Assembly (NCBI GenBank): GCA_963995505.1 | Contig: OZ023194.1 | Coordinates: 10,226,428 to 10,290,427, forward strand | Source of the DNA: Hypericum androsaemum | Lineage: Eukaryota; Streptophyta; Magnoliopsida; Malpighiales; Hypericaceae | Length of the DNA: 64,000 nt | Direction: 5' to 3' | Shown: positions 46,000 through 58,543 of the stretch, in pieces | Layout of the letters: the number at the start of each line of letters is the position of its first letter | How positions within the stretch are numbered: the first letter of the stretch is position 1 | The notes under the pieces: model-generated | What the model was told of the DNA's origin: nothing | Seen by the model: only the letters and a program-made list of their open reading frames with translations | The model's database searches: none | Program-made: the position numbers and the translations under genes

Positions 46000-46995
46000 T
46001 GTGAGACGGTGTTGAGAGAAAGTTGTGTGGGGTTATACATGTTCCAAAGTTGGAGAGTAATTTGATCTCATTAGGAGCCTTGGATTATAGTGGGTACATC
46101 TATAAGGCTGTAGGCTGATTAATTGAGGTGGAGAATGATACTATGGTGATGATGAAGGGTGAAATGGATGCAAGGAATACCTACGGTTAGTAGGGGGTGC
46201 ATTTGTATGTGCAGTCACATCATTGGATTTCGATGGAGAGGAGAAAAGCTCAGGTCATGTGAGGTTAGATCATGTGAGGGAGCAAAGACTTAACATGAAT
46301 GGTTTGAGTGCCGTTGGAATTTGCAAAGACATGGTTGTTTCGTGGAGGCATGGTTGGCAAGAAGCCATGGTTGTCTCAAAGAAGTATTATTAGGATTTTG
46401 CTATGGTTGTCTAAAGGAATGTTGACGTCAAAGGTGTTTGGTAGGTTGGGCATGGGAAATGCAAAACTGTTGGTAACATCACGGACGAATCAGATATATC
46501 ACTCAAGACCAGATAGTAGAGTTTGTAACATGTCAATGGTTTTATTTTGTGGATCAAAAGGTTGCCATTGTATGCTATGGTTCGTAGCATTGGTTCAATA
46601 CAAAAAGGTCCAACAGAGAAGCAGTTCGAGGTTGCCGAGCTTGAGGGTGACCAAAAAATAGAGGACGCGTCTATTATTTATAAGGTTACTTCGGCAGGTA
46701 AACTTGCATATTAGGGTTCGATAAAGTTTGGAGGAAATAAGCCAAACAAGCTCAGGAGATGCTCGAGTTTGAGGGTTGTCTCCATGTGATTGAACAAAGG
46801 GTGGAGAGAAAGTGGAGATGGTCTTATTTATGGATGAGTGTATCTATGATTCGAGGTAGAGTCGGCAGAGTCGATTTAGTTTTTCAAGATCACATGGTTC
46901 TTCAAGGGGCCGTATTTTGTCAATGTGGAGTTTGTTGAAGTTTGGGTGGAGCTTCATGATTCTTCCACGAGATGATTTCTCGCCAAGGTGGAGAT
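46000..46995 (+). other. Decayed internal part of the copia element
   Basis: Faint gag-pre-integrase-like text appears (after gttatacatgttccaaagttg, resembling VxHVPKLESNLISLGAL). Later parts hold many stops. The frame 46308-46661 has no domain that can be named with confidence. The rest of pol is not readable. Confidence 0.5.
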
Positions 46996-47371
46996 TGTTG
47001 TGATGTGTCGAGAAAAGCAAGAAGGAGGATTTGGCCAGTTGAGGTTGGCGTCAGCCACCCCATTGGTTGTAGATTGGTGTTGGCAAACTCCAACTAATTG
47101 GCGGACGCCAGGTCTTACGTGAGATTATTTTCTGTTTTGCTCAGACTCTTGTTTTAGACTCCTATGACAACCTAGATAGGTTTCTTGGTGTATGAGAGTT
47201 TGTCTCTATATAAAGACATGTTACCTAGGGTTATTAAGGCTTTGTGGCTTAAATCTTATCAATAAAAGTTCTCATTTCGTCCCGTGGACATATGCATTAA
47301 GCCGAACCACATAAGTATTGTATTTGTGTTCTTTGCGCGTTATTGTTCTCTTATGTGGTGATTTCCTAACA

Positions 47372-47687
47372 TATTTAACACTAGTACATTCCAAAAACTC
47401 AAATGTGAAATTTAAGTTGGAATAACTCCCTTGTATCCAATTGCTCTTTGGTACATCTGTCCTTTATTTTAACACGCAAGAAAGTTCGGGGATCAGATGA
47501 ACAACCTCGGAATTAAATTATAAGCGGATTTATTTGTAGCTTGTGTTATCCGTGTGTATTGGAGAATGTACATGCCATGATTTTTTTGGAATTGTCATTG
47601 TAAGTTTTCTACTTGTGTAAATTGGTAACAGTAAAATTAGGAGTTATCTTGCTATAAATAATGAGGTCTCGAAATCTGGTGCTCTTT
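47372..47687. other. Non-coding stretch between retroelements
   Basis: No gene or repeat was recognised. Confidence 0.4.
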
Positions 47688-49441
47688 TTTTTAAAGAGTA
47701 AACATAGCTGCACATATATTAATCTCGTAAGAAAGTCATTACACAGACGAGTCCTTAACTTCAAAGGCGGATGACGAACCCAATTGGGAGTACATTGTCG
47801 GCAACAAGCTATAGTAAAAATCTAATTGGCAGTCTCATTAACCTTGCGCGGAGTAAAAAATAGCTTACAATTAGCAAGTTTGTTCAAGGAAAACATAACC
47901 AACGAGGCTTGATTTTCCACTTCCCAATCAATGGAGCAGGTCTTCCCGTTAATAAAGTTCACGGTAGACAAACAGTCCGAGTGAATCATAACTTTGACAT
48001 TTCTGAAACTTGACTCGACCAAGCATAAAGCCATCTCAATGGCCTTGACTTCTTCCTCGAGGGCAGAGTCTGCTTGTGTGTTCGCCTCTTGACCATCAAC
48101 AATATGGCCTAAATAGTTTCTAGCCACTGCTGCCAGGCCCGTGCTCTTATCCAACGAGAGTCACGACACGTCGCAATTGACTATCATCTCACTTGGATGA
48201 GGTGGCTGCCATCGATGGCATGGTAAAGGACTACTCATGTTAGCATCATCGGATGAATCAGGGTGCAACAAATGAATACTCTTCCATTCATTCCAATACA
48301 GTAAGATTGGCGGTGATGGCTGGAGTCGGCATCAACCTTTCGAATATGGCTGCATTCCGAGCCTTCCAAATTTGCGAGCAGAAGAAAATCAATAATGCCA
48401 CAATTTCACCATTACCAGAACCGATCAGCTACAATCTGCAGTTGGTAAACCAGTCCGAGAAAGTTCTAAAACACAGAGGACTAGCAAACCACGATGCCCT
48501 GGCTTGTGGACATGTAAATAACATGTGCATAACAGTTTCAAATTCAGAGCCACATAGGCTACAACAATCATCTGTGCCAAAATGTCTGTGTTTCAAGTTA
48601 AAGGCAGTAGAGATACTCATTGTGGACAGTTGCCAGCAAAAATATCTAAGCTTGGGAGGCACATCAAGCCTCCACAACGACTTCCAGTAGCTCTCCGAGA
48701 GTGCTCCAGCCAAAGGATCAATGGAGGAGACGTGATGTTGCTTTCGCCAATGCAGGTAATCCAACTTCACATAATAGACACTATTCTTAGCTCCTCGCCA
48801 AATAGGTTTGTCATCCAGATCAGGGTGTGAGACGCACAGCTTTTGAATCTCGGTCCTTTCCTGCGCATCAAACAGATTTGAGAGAATATCAGCATCCCAA
48901 CCAAGAGAAGCTTCATCAACCAGGTCAACGACCCGCTCAACAGAAGAATCAGCAGGTTTAAGTGAGATAATTAAATTTTGATCCGAATGTAGCAGCCACG
49001 GGTCCTCCCAAATCTTAATGGATCTTCCATTCCCAATCCTCCAGCACACATCGGCCTTGATAAATTCTTTCCCACCATGGATGCTTTTTCACATCAAAAG
49101 CTGTCCCTACCACAATAAGCACTCAGAAAAGACTTGTTAGGAAAATAGATGCCCTTCAACAATTTAGAACATAACAGGTCCGGGTTAGTCAAGATTTTCC
49201 AAACCTGTTTGCCTAAGAGGGCATTATTAAATTCTTCCATCTCCTTAAACCTCAAACCTCCTAACAATCTGGACTGAGAAATCTTCTGCCACAACCTCCA
49301 GTGAAGTTTTCTCTTGTCAACATCACCCGACCAGCAGAACTTGGCCAAAATACCATTAAGCTTAGATCTAACGGATTTAGGAAATTTGACGCATTGCATT
49401 GAATAAGTATGGATAAAGGAGAGGACTACCTTTACCATCAC
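47688..49441 (-). mobile_element. LINE 3' portion (ORF2 C-terminus, zf-RVT and RNase H)
   Basis: Minus-strand frames in order: 49441-49094 with KLNGILAKFCWSGD, LHWRLWQKISQ and GGLRFKEMEEFNNALLGKQ (thumb/connection region); then 49049-48429 with MCWRIGNGRSIKIWEDPW and the zf-RVT zinc-binding part PPKLRYFCWQLSTM...CCSLCGS...VMHMLFTC; then 48154-47822 with the RNase H-like domain (LEEEVKAIEMALCLVE, VMIHSDCLSTVNFING). The RNase H start extends upstream to about 48190. Frames differ, so ORF2 is broken. The tail is seen as T's at about 47688-47693. No TSD was found, and the 5' part is missing. Confidence 0.88.
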
Positions 49442-49629
49442 CTCGCTACTAGGACTAGGACTGGAGCTGAAGTGAAAATAATCAAGACCTATGGTCCTGC
49501 CATGTTATTCTTCCGATGGACTAAGGTTGCGATACTCAGAGTTCTCTTACTGCCTTAGAATTGCAAATATTAATCATTGTAATGTTCACATTCTTAATCT
49601 AAGATGAAATGGAGAGAGTATTGTTCTAA

Positions 49630-49870
49630 CTTAAGTAATATAATTGTTATTTAATTAAGAGATCTCAAATTCAAGCTCTTGGTAACAAAATAGTGTTAAA
49701 TTTTTTGTTGGAAGAGATTGTCACATTTAATAGGCCTCATCCTACCCAAATCAGGATTAGTCGGTTCAATATCCGAATACCAGGTTGCAATAAAGAAACA
49801 AATATACCAATTATTAAACGAAGACTTTTTTCTTTGTCTATGTTATTTAGAGTGTGGCGCTATCTAAAAA
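49630..49870 (+). repeat. SINE-like repeat, copy 1
   Basis: A box-B-like word (caaattcaagctc) is followed by tagtgttaaattttttgttg, then cctacccaaatcaggattag and tcggttcaatatccgaatacc. The same word order recurs at 51345-51515 and 52435-52605, which suggests a tRNA-derived SINE family. Confidence 0.5.
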
Positions 49871-50245
49871 AATAACTACTCTTCAAGTAACTCTTTTAGT
49901 GGATTACTCTTCCATATCTCTAAACCTATTAAAATATTAAAATATTTTACCAACTCTTGCCGGTAGAACAAGATGACTCTCTGTGAAAAGAGACTAGTTG
50001 GCAAAATCCATTTGCCAAATTAAATCTTATTTGGCGAAAAATATAGAAATGCCTAATCAACAAGGCCATTGACGGTGGGCGCAATGCGGAGACGCAACAA
50101 AGGGACTGAATATCTTGGCACGAAAGAGATAGAGAATGTGGTCAGAGTTATGTCAGAAATCGTCACCATTTATTTTGTGGCTGCTTTGCTTGGCAGCTTC
50201 GCGTTTTGCCCCCAAAAGTCAACTGTTCTACGTTACAAACCCGTG

Positions 50246-50403
50246 CACGAGGTTTAAAACATATTAAACCAATGATTAGACATATGTCTCTCTCCTAACG
50301 GTAGCAACAATTTTTCTTCGCAAAAGTTTTCTTTAGTACTTGTAATTTGGGTCATTTGAATTTGATACCACGAGGTTTAAAACATATTAAACCAATGATT
50401 AGA
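50246..50403. repeat. Perfect 35-bp direct repeat
   Basis: cacgaggtttaaaacatatt plus the following 15 bases occurs at 50246-50280 and again at 50369-50403. The second copy lies inside the left arm of the foldback element below. Confidence 0.9.
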
Positions 50404-51050
50404 ATTTGATAAATTGACATTTTAGTGACACATAGAGCCTCTCCAAAATGCCCGACCACCTAATAGACCATGTCGATCTGAATCGTCTTTTGGACTGTTA
50501 CGTGACTAATGACGTGGGTTGTCAAAACCCCATAAAATTTTAGATAAAGGTAACTTCATTACCTGGTGGGCCTCTTTGACTTTGCCAATATATAGCTTAA
50601 ACCGCACCAAACATGTGACTAATGTTTGAAATTAACAAATCTTGGTTTTTCGAACAATATTAAAAATTTAAGAAAATTTAATATTAGGTTGTTGAACAAT
50701 AGGGAAGAAACTGTATGTGTTACTTAAGTATTAATCATCAAACATTAGTCACTCGTTTGATGTATTTTAAATCGTATGTATCAAAGTCAAAAAGACAAAA
50801 TTTACATGTCATTAAAGTGATTTTTTCCTAAATTTAATGGGATTTTGACAATCCACATCATTAGTCACGTGAAAATTTACATGGCGATCCAAATTGACAT
50901 GGCACGTTAGATGGTCTAATAACAGAAGAGAGGTTGTTCGTGTCACTAAAGTGTCAAAATGTCAAATTTCAGTCTTAGTTTGAGACGTTTTAAAATGACA
51001 TAGTACCGATTTTAAAAAGCCCAAACTAAGAGTACTAAAGTGAACTTTTC
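50320..51050. mobile_element. Foldback/MULE-like element with long imperfect inverted repeats
   Basis: The left arm (about 50320-50635) reads ctttagtactt, then gacattttagtgacac, then cgtgactaatgacgtggg and catgtgactaatgtttga. The reverse complement of the right arm (about 50740-51050) repeats ctttagtact, gacactttagtgacac, cacgtgactaatgatgtgg and gagtgactaatgtttga in the same order. Arms are about 300 bp with many mismatches; the middle is short. No transposase and no clear TSD. Confidence 0.7.
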
Positions 51051-51344
51051 TTCTTCTTTTATCAGCCGTGACATATTCCGCTTTTATTTTTATAATTTCG
51101 GATAACCGTGTTGTAATGTATTCCACTTCTGGCTGCTGTTTTCTTTCCGTCTTTTACAATCAATAACTTGACCGGATTATGTTCCGTATCTTGCGTTGCA
51201 AACCTGATAATTAAATCAGAAGTTACAGCAAACAATAAGGGCATAATATGGACCTTATACATATTTAAAAAGTTGAGTGAGTTTCCTTTATTAGAAGCTG
51301 CTCCAGATAACACACTCTACTAGTAACAAATACTTAAATCAACT

Positions 51345-51515
51345 ATCAAAGGAAGTTTTTATAAGTTAACCAGGTCCGGAGTTCAAATTCTTAGAACGAT
51401 GCAATGTTAAAATTTTGTTGGGAGAGCTTTGCAACCTTTCAAAACTCCTACCCAGCTCAAAATTAGATTAGTCGGCCCAATAGACCGGATATTATGTAGT
51501 ATAAACAATAAAAAT
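51345..51515 (+). repeat. SINE-like repeat, copy 2
   Basis: Contains ggtccggagttcaaattc (box-B-like), aatgttaaaattttgttggg, cctacccagctcaaaattag and tcggcccaatagaccggata. An A-rich tail (aaacaataaaaataaca) follows. Confidence 0.55.
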
Positions 51516-52434
51516 AACATACTCTACAGTGTTTTCAAATTGTATCAAATACTTATTGAGCGGACTATTCTAGCTTCGTGTCACCAATGACCTTTCAAAT
51601 ACGACAAATCTCGCCCACTAAATATTTAGCGTTTTAAGTACTCAAACTCGAGATTTTTGATTATTGCATCTTTCCATCCAGGACACTTTTGAGATGACTA
51701 TACAAACATTGGAAGTCATACGGCGGAATTCTCTGTTAGGCTTCAAGGGTGTTTAGGAAGGACATCTTCCATCTATGGAGTTCTCATAAAATAGTTGATT
51801 TCTAGGGAGTATATGCTTTTCTCTCGAATTAAACGCTTAAATCCAGATTCAACATACATTTGTGTTGAGCCAACCTCTATTTTGAATTAAAATTCAATTC
51901 TCCAATATTCAATTCTGATATTTGGATACTCCAAGTAAAATGGTGAAGTTGTCGGTGTTGCCGGAGAGAAGAGGCAATTTAACACAAACTTAAGGATTTC
52001 TTTTTTCTGAGACAATTTCTTTTTCTTTTTAGCAGTTTTTTTAGATTTTGTTTAGTATTAGGTAGTTGCTGATCTTGCTTGTTTAAGGGATTGGATATTA
52101 CTAGAATTAGTACTGCTGAGCGTTTAAATTCTAGGTATACAACTAAAAAATTATTATAATCATTGAACAAATGAGTGGTAGATAGATAATGTTACCACGC
52201 GGAACAAAATCAGCGATGGCACAACTCCATCCAAGTATGATCCAACTCAGCCTAATCAAAACGCGAATGTGAACACGTACGTAACGGACGATTTAGTTAG
52301 CCACTTGCGCCAATACTTAACATATAGAATATTCTTTTTTAATTAAGATATCGTTAATCAAGATTGTGGACTAAATCTTACTAATAGTAAAAAAATATTA
52401 TTAGAAGAGTTATCGTTAGATAGGTTCGGTATTC
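51516..52434. other. Non-coding stretch, no supported gene
   Basis: No domain or structured repeat was recognised. Confidence 0.4.
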
Positions 52435-52605
52435 TATAATTACTTGATATAAATGTTCTAACTTAACTAGATATTGAGTTTGGGTATTTAGAAACGCAAT
52501 AGTGTTGAATATGAGAACTTTGGCGCTTTTAAATATTATACCCGGCTCGAATATGTATTAGTTAGCTCAAGTGACCATTTATCGGATAGTATTAAAAAAA
52601 CTTAA
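52435..52605 (+). repeat. SINE-like repeat, copy 3
   Basis: The most diverged copy: attgagtttgggta (weak box B), aatagtgttgaatatgagaa, tatacccggctcgaatatg and tagctcaagtgaccatttatcggata, ending in an A-rich run. Confidence 0.45.
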
Positions 52606-55600
52606 TGCAACAACGGAATGAAAAGTTGACGTTGGAACCGTAATGTTCTAAAGTCAAGAGTTGGAAACTATTATTTTTCTTTAGTATGCGCCTGTCTGTT
52701 TACTATTTCCTGCCATTGACTAGGAAACATGCCAATCAGCTAGCGGCTCGACGAGCCTGTCTCCCCTTGCATCGAAGCTACAAGATTTATTGATGGGTAA
52801 ATACTCTTATTTTTAAAAAGTATTAATCATGAAAATATATTATTCTTTAGATACTTGACGTAATTTTCCGTCTACAATTCTGTTACTTTTAAATTGAGCT
52901 TAGCGACAAGCTGTATTATATGCCCCAGATACTTGTTTTACACAATTTTTTTTGTCATTGTTGTTGCCCTTTTTCTAAATAATGATGATTAATCACCCAA
53001 TTTGAATTTAAATTATTTGTTCTAGTAGGACTAAACTAAATGGTATAAACCGATAAAATAATGAAGGTTGCAGACGACTATAAATCGAGAGGTTTGACTC
53101 CTTAAGGGTGGCACCTTCTACCACCATCTCTATTTTTCTCCAACAATATTGAAGCATTTTTGGCCAAGAGTTAAAGATTTATATTAGTGGAAAAATGGGT
53201 TCGAGAATTCTCAAACAGCAAATCAAACATTTTCTAATTTTTATAGTATGTGTCATAATATACGCGTAATTTTTTACTGAAAGGGGGCGTATCCTCAATT
53301 GAGAGTATCATAATTTTTTTTTGAGGATATAGTGTCATAAAACTTTAATAAATGAGAAAAATCTCATAAATGCAGAAATCATTGTTACGAATAAATTAGA
53401 TTGAGAAGACTTTGGTGAATTACTGCCGAATGATGACAACAACAAGGAAGATATAATTTTTAGAGATCTAAATGTTTTTTACGATGCAACTGTATATTGC
53501 GAGGAAAATGTACAACGGTCAATTTGAACCATGTGAGGTTATTTCTTATTCAGCTAAGGACAACACGGTCAATTTCTTATGTTCATTTTCAAATACGATT
53601 AATTTTAATGGATCGGTAGAAGATGGTCCTTTATTTCCTTTTTGGCGTCGTCAAACAGACAGAAATCACGTGAACGCCAGATCCAAATTAAACAATGTGG
53701 CATAAGCTTGCCAAGTGGAATTACAGTTCAATTATTGAAAATGAAAATTATTGTAAGTAACTAACTAGAGTTGGTCTAAGTTATAGTTTAATTTAATTTT
53801 TTTATATAATTAGAGTTTACTAATGGTAATACTTACATCCTAAGTAGTATAAAATTTCTTTTTTCGAGGTTGCGACCTCGTCCTCGTTAAAATCTTACCC
53901 CGGTAAAATTCAGTGAGAAAAAACCGCGATAGAAAAAAAGTACCCCGATAGAGAAAGTCAATTTCTTTACGTTGATATCGCTAAGTTAATTTTACACTCT
54001 AATACTTCAATCTAATTACATTAATCCACCCCACTCAAATCCATTACCCATTAATTAGAACACAAAAAAAATCCATTACCCATTAAAAAACATAACTAAT
54101 AGTGGTCGAGAATTCAATATGGCATGTGTAACTATTGTGGTGAAAACTTGCCTATACGAAAAATAATATTTTGAGTTTAAACATTATAAATGTAAAAGCT
54201 ATTATTGGAGAATTAATTCATAAATAAATTCGATAGTGTTTGATTCTAAATATCAAAAAATTTATTTTAAAAAATCAGTTTTTTTTGGTGGAAAAATAGA
54301 ATTTTAAAAAATCAGTTAGATACGTCTATAGTTTAACTTTTACGATTGGAAAAGAGACTTAATGATTAAAAAATTACAATTCAATCATTGATGCTAAAGT
54401 TATCTCCCTTAGTTATAAATACTAAAATTACATAAATTTCTAATTCGGAATAGCAATTATTCACCAAAAATAGTGAGAACGCTACTACGCTGCCAGGCAG
54501 CATCTTATTCTAAGGACGCTTTTCTTGAAGCTTCTCCAAGGCTATAACCCTTTTTCTTCATCTTTTTGACTTTTGAGTTAATACTTCTCAGAGATTCCTT
54601 CCATTTGCAATACCACGCGTATTTCCAGGAAAATTTAGCTGCTTCACTTAGAAGCTGAATAATGAATGTACCCAATATAAGTCTTCTAAATACCACATAA
54701 GTAGTTCGTGCAAAAAAACGTGCAGCTTGCGGATGCACACATGCGACTTGCCAATTAATAACATTTCGAATGAATTTTAACGAATAAAAAAAATATTATT
54801 CAGAAAATTATTATTAAATAAATTTCGATAATAATCTATTCTAAATACTGGATGTTACCAAAACATGGGACTTGCCAAATTAATCAAGCCAGCTTCCAAT
54901 TGATAAGCTGGGCCGAGTCAGATTACTGGTTCGGCTAAAAAATAAAGTCAGATTACTGGTTTAAGATAAAAAAATAAGCCGAATTCGTAAACGGTTACAT
55001 AGTACTGAGACTATTCAAATTTTTGGACGGAGAATATTGAATATACCATAGAGCATTTGCCACAAAATTCTTGTATTGTTAGGTGTACTCGTACTTTAAG
55101 CGTGTGGGAAAAAAAAAGGGGACTTGACCTGATTTATTTAATGCACAAAATGGGTTTTGATTTTATCAATTGTAAATGACCCACCTCCAATTTTATCATC
55201 TTAATTTAACCTAAATTAATTGAAACAATAAATACATAGATATCAAATAGTTTTGATTTTCCATCTGAGAAAAAAAAAGCGAAAAACAAAGAGCAAGACA
55301 AAAGGAAATTCCCTTCCTTGTCTTTGTTCCAACGTTTTTTTAAATCACATTTCAGTTTTGAAGCTGGTTAGTCAGTTATTACCCACGAGAAACAACATAG
55401 AGGACAAATTGGACCTTATTGCTTACCAAAATAAAAATAGGACCTTATTAAAATAAGGGAAAAAAAACCCAAAACCCCTTGAAAGCCAATAAACTTTCCA
55501 CTCCCAAGGCTTCTTCAAGACTTTATAGTTGCTTGCAGGCTACGGATCTCACGCGGCAATTTCTTCCCTCAAAAAGCTCCGCTATTTAAGCAGCTCTTTT

Positions 55601-55640
55601 CCTCAACCCATAGAATTCCCAGATTTTATTTTCCCTTTAA
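52606..55640. other. Intergenic stretch before the NAC gene
   Basis: No gene is supported. 53866-53950 is a second copy of the gaggttgcg-type dispersed repeat seen at 15629. The 77-codon minus-strand frame at 54505-54738 has no recognised family. Pieces such as aaaatcagttttttttgg and aatcagttagat near 54270-54310 repeat locally. Confidence 0.45.
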
Positions 55641-55650
55641 CCCTTTCCTC

Positions 55651-55660
55651 TCTATATATT
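55651..55660 (+). promoter_or_regulatory. TATA box of the NAC gene
   Basis: tctatatatt lies about 50 bases before the ATG at 55711, followed by a CA-rich leader (gcacacacgcacacg). A second candidate, gctatttaagc near 55580, would allow a longer leader. Confidence 0.55.
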
Positions 55661-55710
55661 GCACACACGCACACGAAATTCCAAACCCATCCGTAGTTTT
55701 CCTGAGAAAA

Positions 55711-57087
55711 ATGGAGGAAACCATTGTTCTTAATAGAGGTGATGAGGTTATTGAGCTGCCTCCGGGTTTCAGATTCCACCCGACAGATGAAGAGATAGTA
55801 ACCAGCTACCTAACTGAGAAGGTCAAGGATCCCAGCTTCACCTCTACTGCTATTGGTGATGTTGATCTCAACAAGTGGGAACCTTGGGATTTACCAAGTA
55901 AGCACTTTACTCTATTCAGATCATTTCCTCCTTTATTTCTTATTTTTTTTAATTATCGTGTGATGATTTGTCAGAGAAAGCGAAGATGGGGGAGAAGGAG
56001 TGGTATTTCTTCTGCCAGAGAGACAGGAAGTACCCGACGGGGATGAGGACCAACCGGGCGACGGAGGCCGGCTACTGGAAGGCCACCGGCAAGGACAAGG
56101 AGATCTTCAGGGGGAAGAACAACCTTGTCGGGATGAAGAAGACGCTTGTCTTCTACAGAGGGCGAGCCCCCAAAGGAGAGAAGACCAATTGGGTCATGCA
56201 CGAATATAGGCTCGAAGGAAAAGTGAATTATTTCACCCTAACCAGAGGAGCCAAGGTACCAACTTATACATATGAATTTGTAAATTTATTGAACTTTTCC
56301 GAAACTTTATTTTCCACTAATATCTATGATTTTTCTTTTTTTTTCTGCTTACCTTTTTCGTGGTGGATGGTAGACAATTCCTTTCATGAGATGCCGTTCT
56401 TGTTCTTTCCTTTTTTTTATTGCTTTTTGTACGAATGAAGAATCTGATCATCTTCAAGTCCTTATTGGTGATTACATTATACTGTTGCAGGATGAATGGG
56501 TAGTTTGTAGGGTTTTCCACAAGAGCACAGGAATAAAAAAGACACCAATCCATGAGCTCATGATGAGAGGGGAATCTTTTGGTGATGATTTCTTCGATAC
56601 TTCCTCTCTCCCAGCCCTTGTTGACCCTCATCCTTACCCGACTAAGCCAGCTTCGAGCAGCTTCACTGATGGTGACAATTATTTCTCTAGATCCATTGTG
56701 GATCAGTGTACAAGCTACCAGCCACCAATTAGCTCATCCTCTCTGTACCCTCAAATCCAATCTTCCAATAGCCCACTCTTCAGCTTCCAACCCACTCCAA
56801 ACTTGCCTGGTTATGATTTCCATGCCTCTAGCTTTGGAGGTAACAATTATGATCAAAGCATTTTCAAAGGGTTATCTGCGAGGGGCGAAGGTTTCGAGTT
56901 GGATATGGGCAACCGTGAGAACTGCAAGGTCGAGCAGTTCTCATCAAACCAATCTATGGTTAGTCTCTCCCAAGACACGGGAATCAGCGCCGACGTTAAC
57001 ACCGCGGAGATATCTTCGAAGCAGGTGTATGATGATCTTGAAGGCCCTTCAATGGATTTTGATTTCCTGTTGCAAGATTACAGATGA
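55711..57087 (+). CDS. NAC-domain transcription factor
   Basis: Three exons, 55711-55897, 55975-56255 and 56491-57087, give 354 residues with GT-AG introns in the two positions usual for NAC genes. The NAC domain spans residues about 15-168. Subdomain A is [19 protein letters not shown]. Then follow [19 protein letters not shown] and [20 protein letters not shown] (B and C), [17 protein letters not shown] and [19 protein letters not shown] (D), and [12 protein letters not shown] (E). The rest is a Ser/Pro/Asn-rich activation region ending in the acidic-hydrophobic [14 protein letters not shown] factors bind CACG-core promoter sites as dimers; the domain text is closest to the NAC046/NAC087/ORE1/NAC100 group, linked to senescence and organ development. 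The exact orthologue cannot be set by eye. The middle exon has a clearly higher GC content than its surroundings. No miR164 target-like site was found in the last exon. Confidence 0.95.
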
Positions 57088-58543
57088 TGATCCAGACATT
57101 ATGAATAGAGTCTAGCCTTCTTGTTTGTAGTTTTAATTTTCTTTTTTTAATTAGGACAATGTTTCAAACCGTGTTCGATTCGTTATAGGTTTATGATTGT
57201 TCGTTAATTTGGTTAGTTATTGGATACAGGTATACTTTGTACATGTGCACTCGTGGCATCCAATTGTTTTTTCCCTATTAGAGTTGGTATTTATTCATTT
57301 ATACCTAGAGGAAAAGACGCCATGAGTATTGTAATCTCCCTTGTATATTACTGTCGTATTATATATTAGTGTAGTGAAACTGATGTGAGTCTTGAGGATT
57401 TTTTCCTTGAATTTTTCTTATAATTCTTAGGGTTTTATGAAAATATACCAACTAAACGCTGCATAATTGTTCAACTGGCACCACAAAATAATAAACTACG
57501 AAATATAACTCCTATTCGTTTTTAAAAGTTATTCGTTTTAATTCATGCTTAATTCAATTATTCTTGGCATTAAGTTTATAGGTTTCGTAATTAAGTTCAA
57601 GGGTAAACTTTCTCCACCAAGTGACCAGAGAAACAGAACCAAAGAATTGATGTTTTACCTCGAGTCCAGTTATAACTTACACGACTTGTTTTCTCCTTTT
57701 GTTTTCTACTATATAAGGTTGAGGTGTATACTCAATTAAGCTAAAACTAATTATTTTAGTCATTGTGTGCAATAATTCATTAATTAATAATTAGAAGCTC
57801 GTCTCTACTCTTTAATTAGGATATATTAATCAATTAAGTAAGCTTTACAAACATAAAAATATTATCATGAGCATCTCCTAAAATAGTACCCGACAATACT
57901 CGACTTTGAATACTAGAAATTCAAAAAAAAGAGGATATACTAATTAATTAGTCCTAGAAAATGCTCAAATGGATTTGGATCAAAATTGGAGAATTAGAGA
58001 GAAGGTGGACCACTTGATAATTCCCTGAATCTGTGCAAGAGATGCTTTCAGGGAACCTTAAATTCATAGATTATATCCAATGGTGAGATGGAATTTGGGC
58101 AATCATTGATCGGTTGCTTGAACATAGTCGCATTTCTTGTGTCCTACGGAACTTGGTCATAAAAACATGCAGGCACAGAGTACTATTGCTTAAGCCCTCC
58201 ATCTTTTGTTCCTGAAAAGCTGAGCTGTTACAAGCAACCTTTTATTGCAAGTTTTGTACCTCCAAGCAAAACCTAATTAACTGTACCCAGAACCTGCCCA
58301 AAATATTACCCAGATTCTCTTCATTAAATTCATTTGTCCTAACCCAATATTTAATACATTCATTTTGTAATGTACAAGCTTAGTATGTAATAAATGCAGG
58401 AACAAAGAAAATAACTGCAATTTACAGCTTGGAGTAGTCTACTCTTTTTGTTGGAGATAACTTTTTTTATTGGACAGTATTCTATGAATTTCCCATCTTG
58501 GAGTACCAATGAAAGGAACCATTGTTTCATTTAATTACATCAC
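57088..58543. other. NAC 3' UTR, then non-coding sequence
   Basis: The first 250-300 bases are probably the 3' UTR. No further gene was found up to the repeat pair at 58544. Confidence 0.5.

Larger units (their letters stand above)
44646..47371 (+). mobile_element. Ty1/copia retrotransposon with both LTRs, internally deleted
   Basis: LTRs are 44646-45015 and 46996-47371 (TGTTG...CTAACA). Both carry a tctatataaagacatg promoter word and atcaataaaa. The PBS tggtatcagaga follows at 45018-45029, and a purine tract (aaggtggagat) precedes the 3' LTR. Flanking bases tatta and tattt are probably a decayed TSD. Inside are gag, a zinc knuckle and a protease-like motif. Recognisable integrase, RT and RNase H are missing or too broken to identify, and the element is only 2.7 kb, about half the usual size. 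A related 5' fragment is at 5887-6385. Confidence 0.85.

Noticed and set aside
54505..54738. 77-codon minus-strand frame with a basic C-terminus
   Set aside because: Considered as a small peptide gene (RTFL/DVL type), but the family's conserved C-terminal motif is absent.
56600..56800. Possible miR164 target in NAC exon 3
   Set aside because: The Ser-rich region was examined; no stretch resembling the conserved target sequence was seen.
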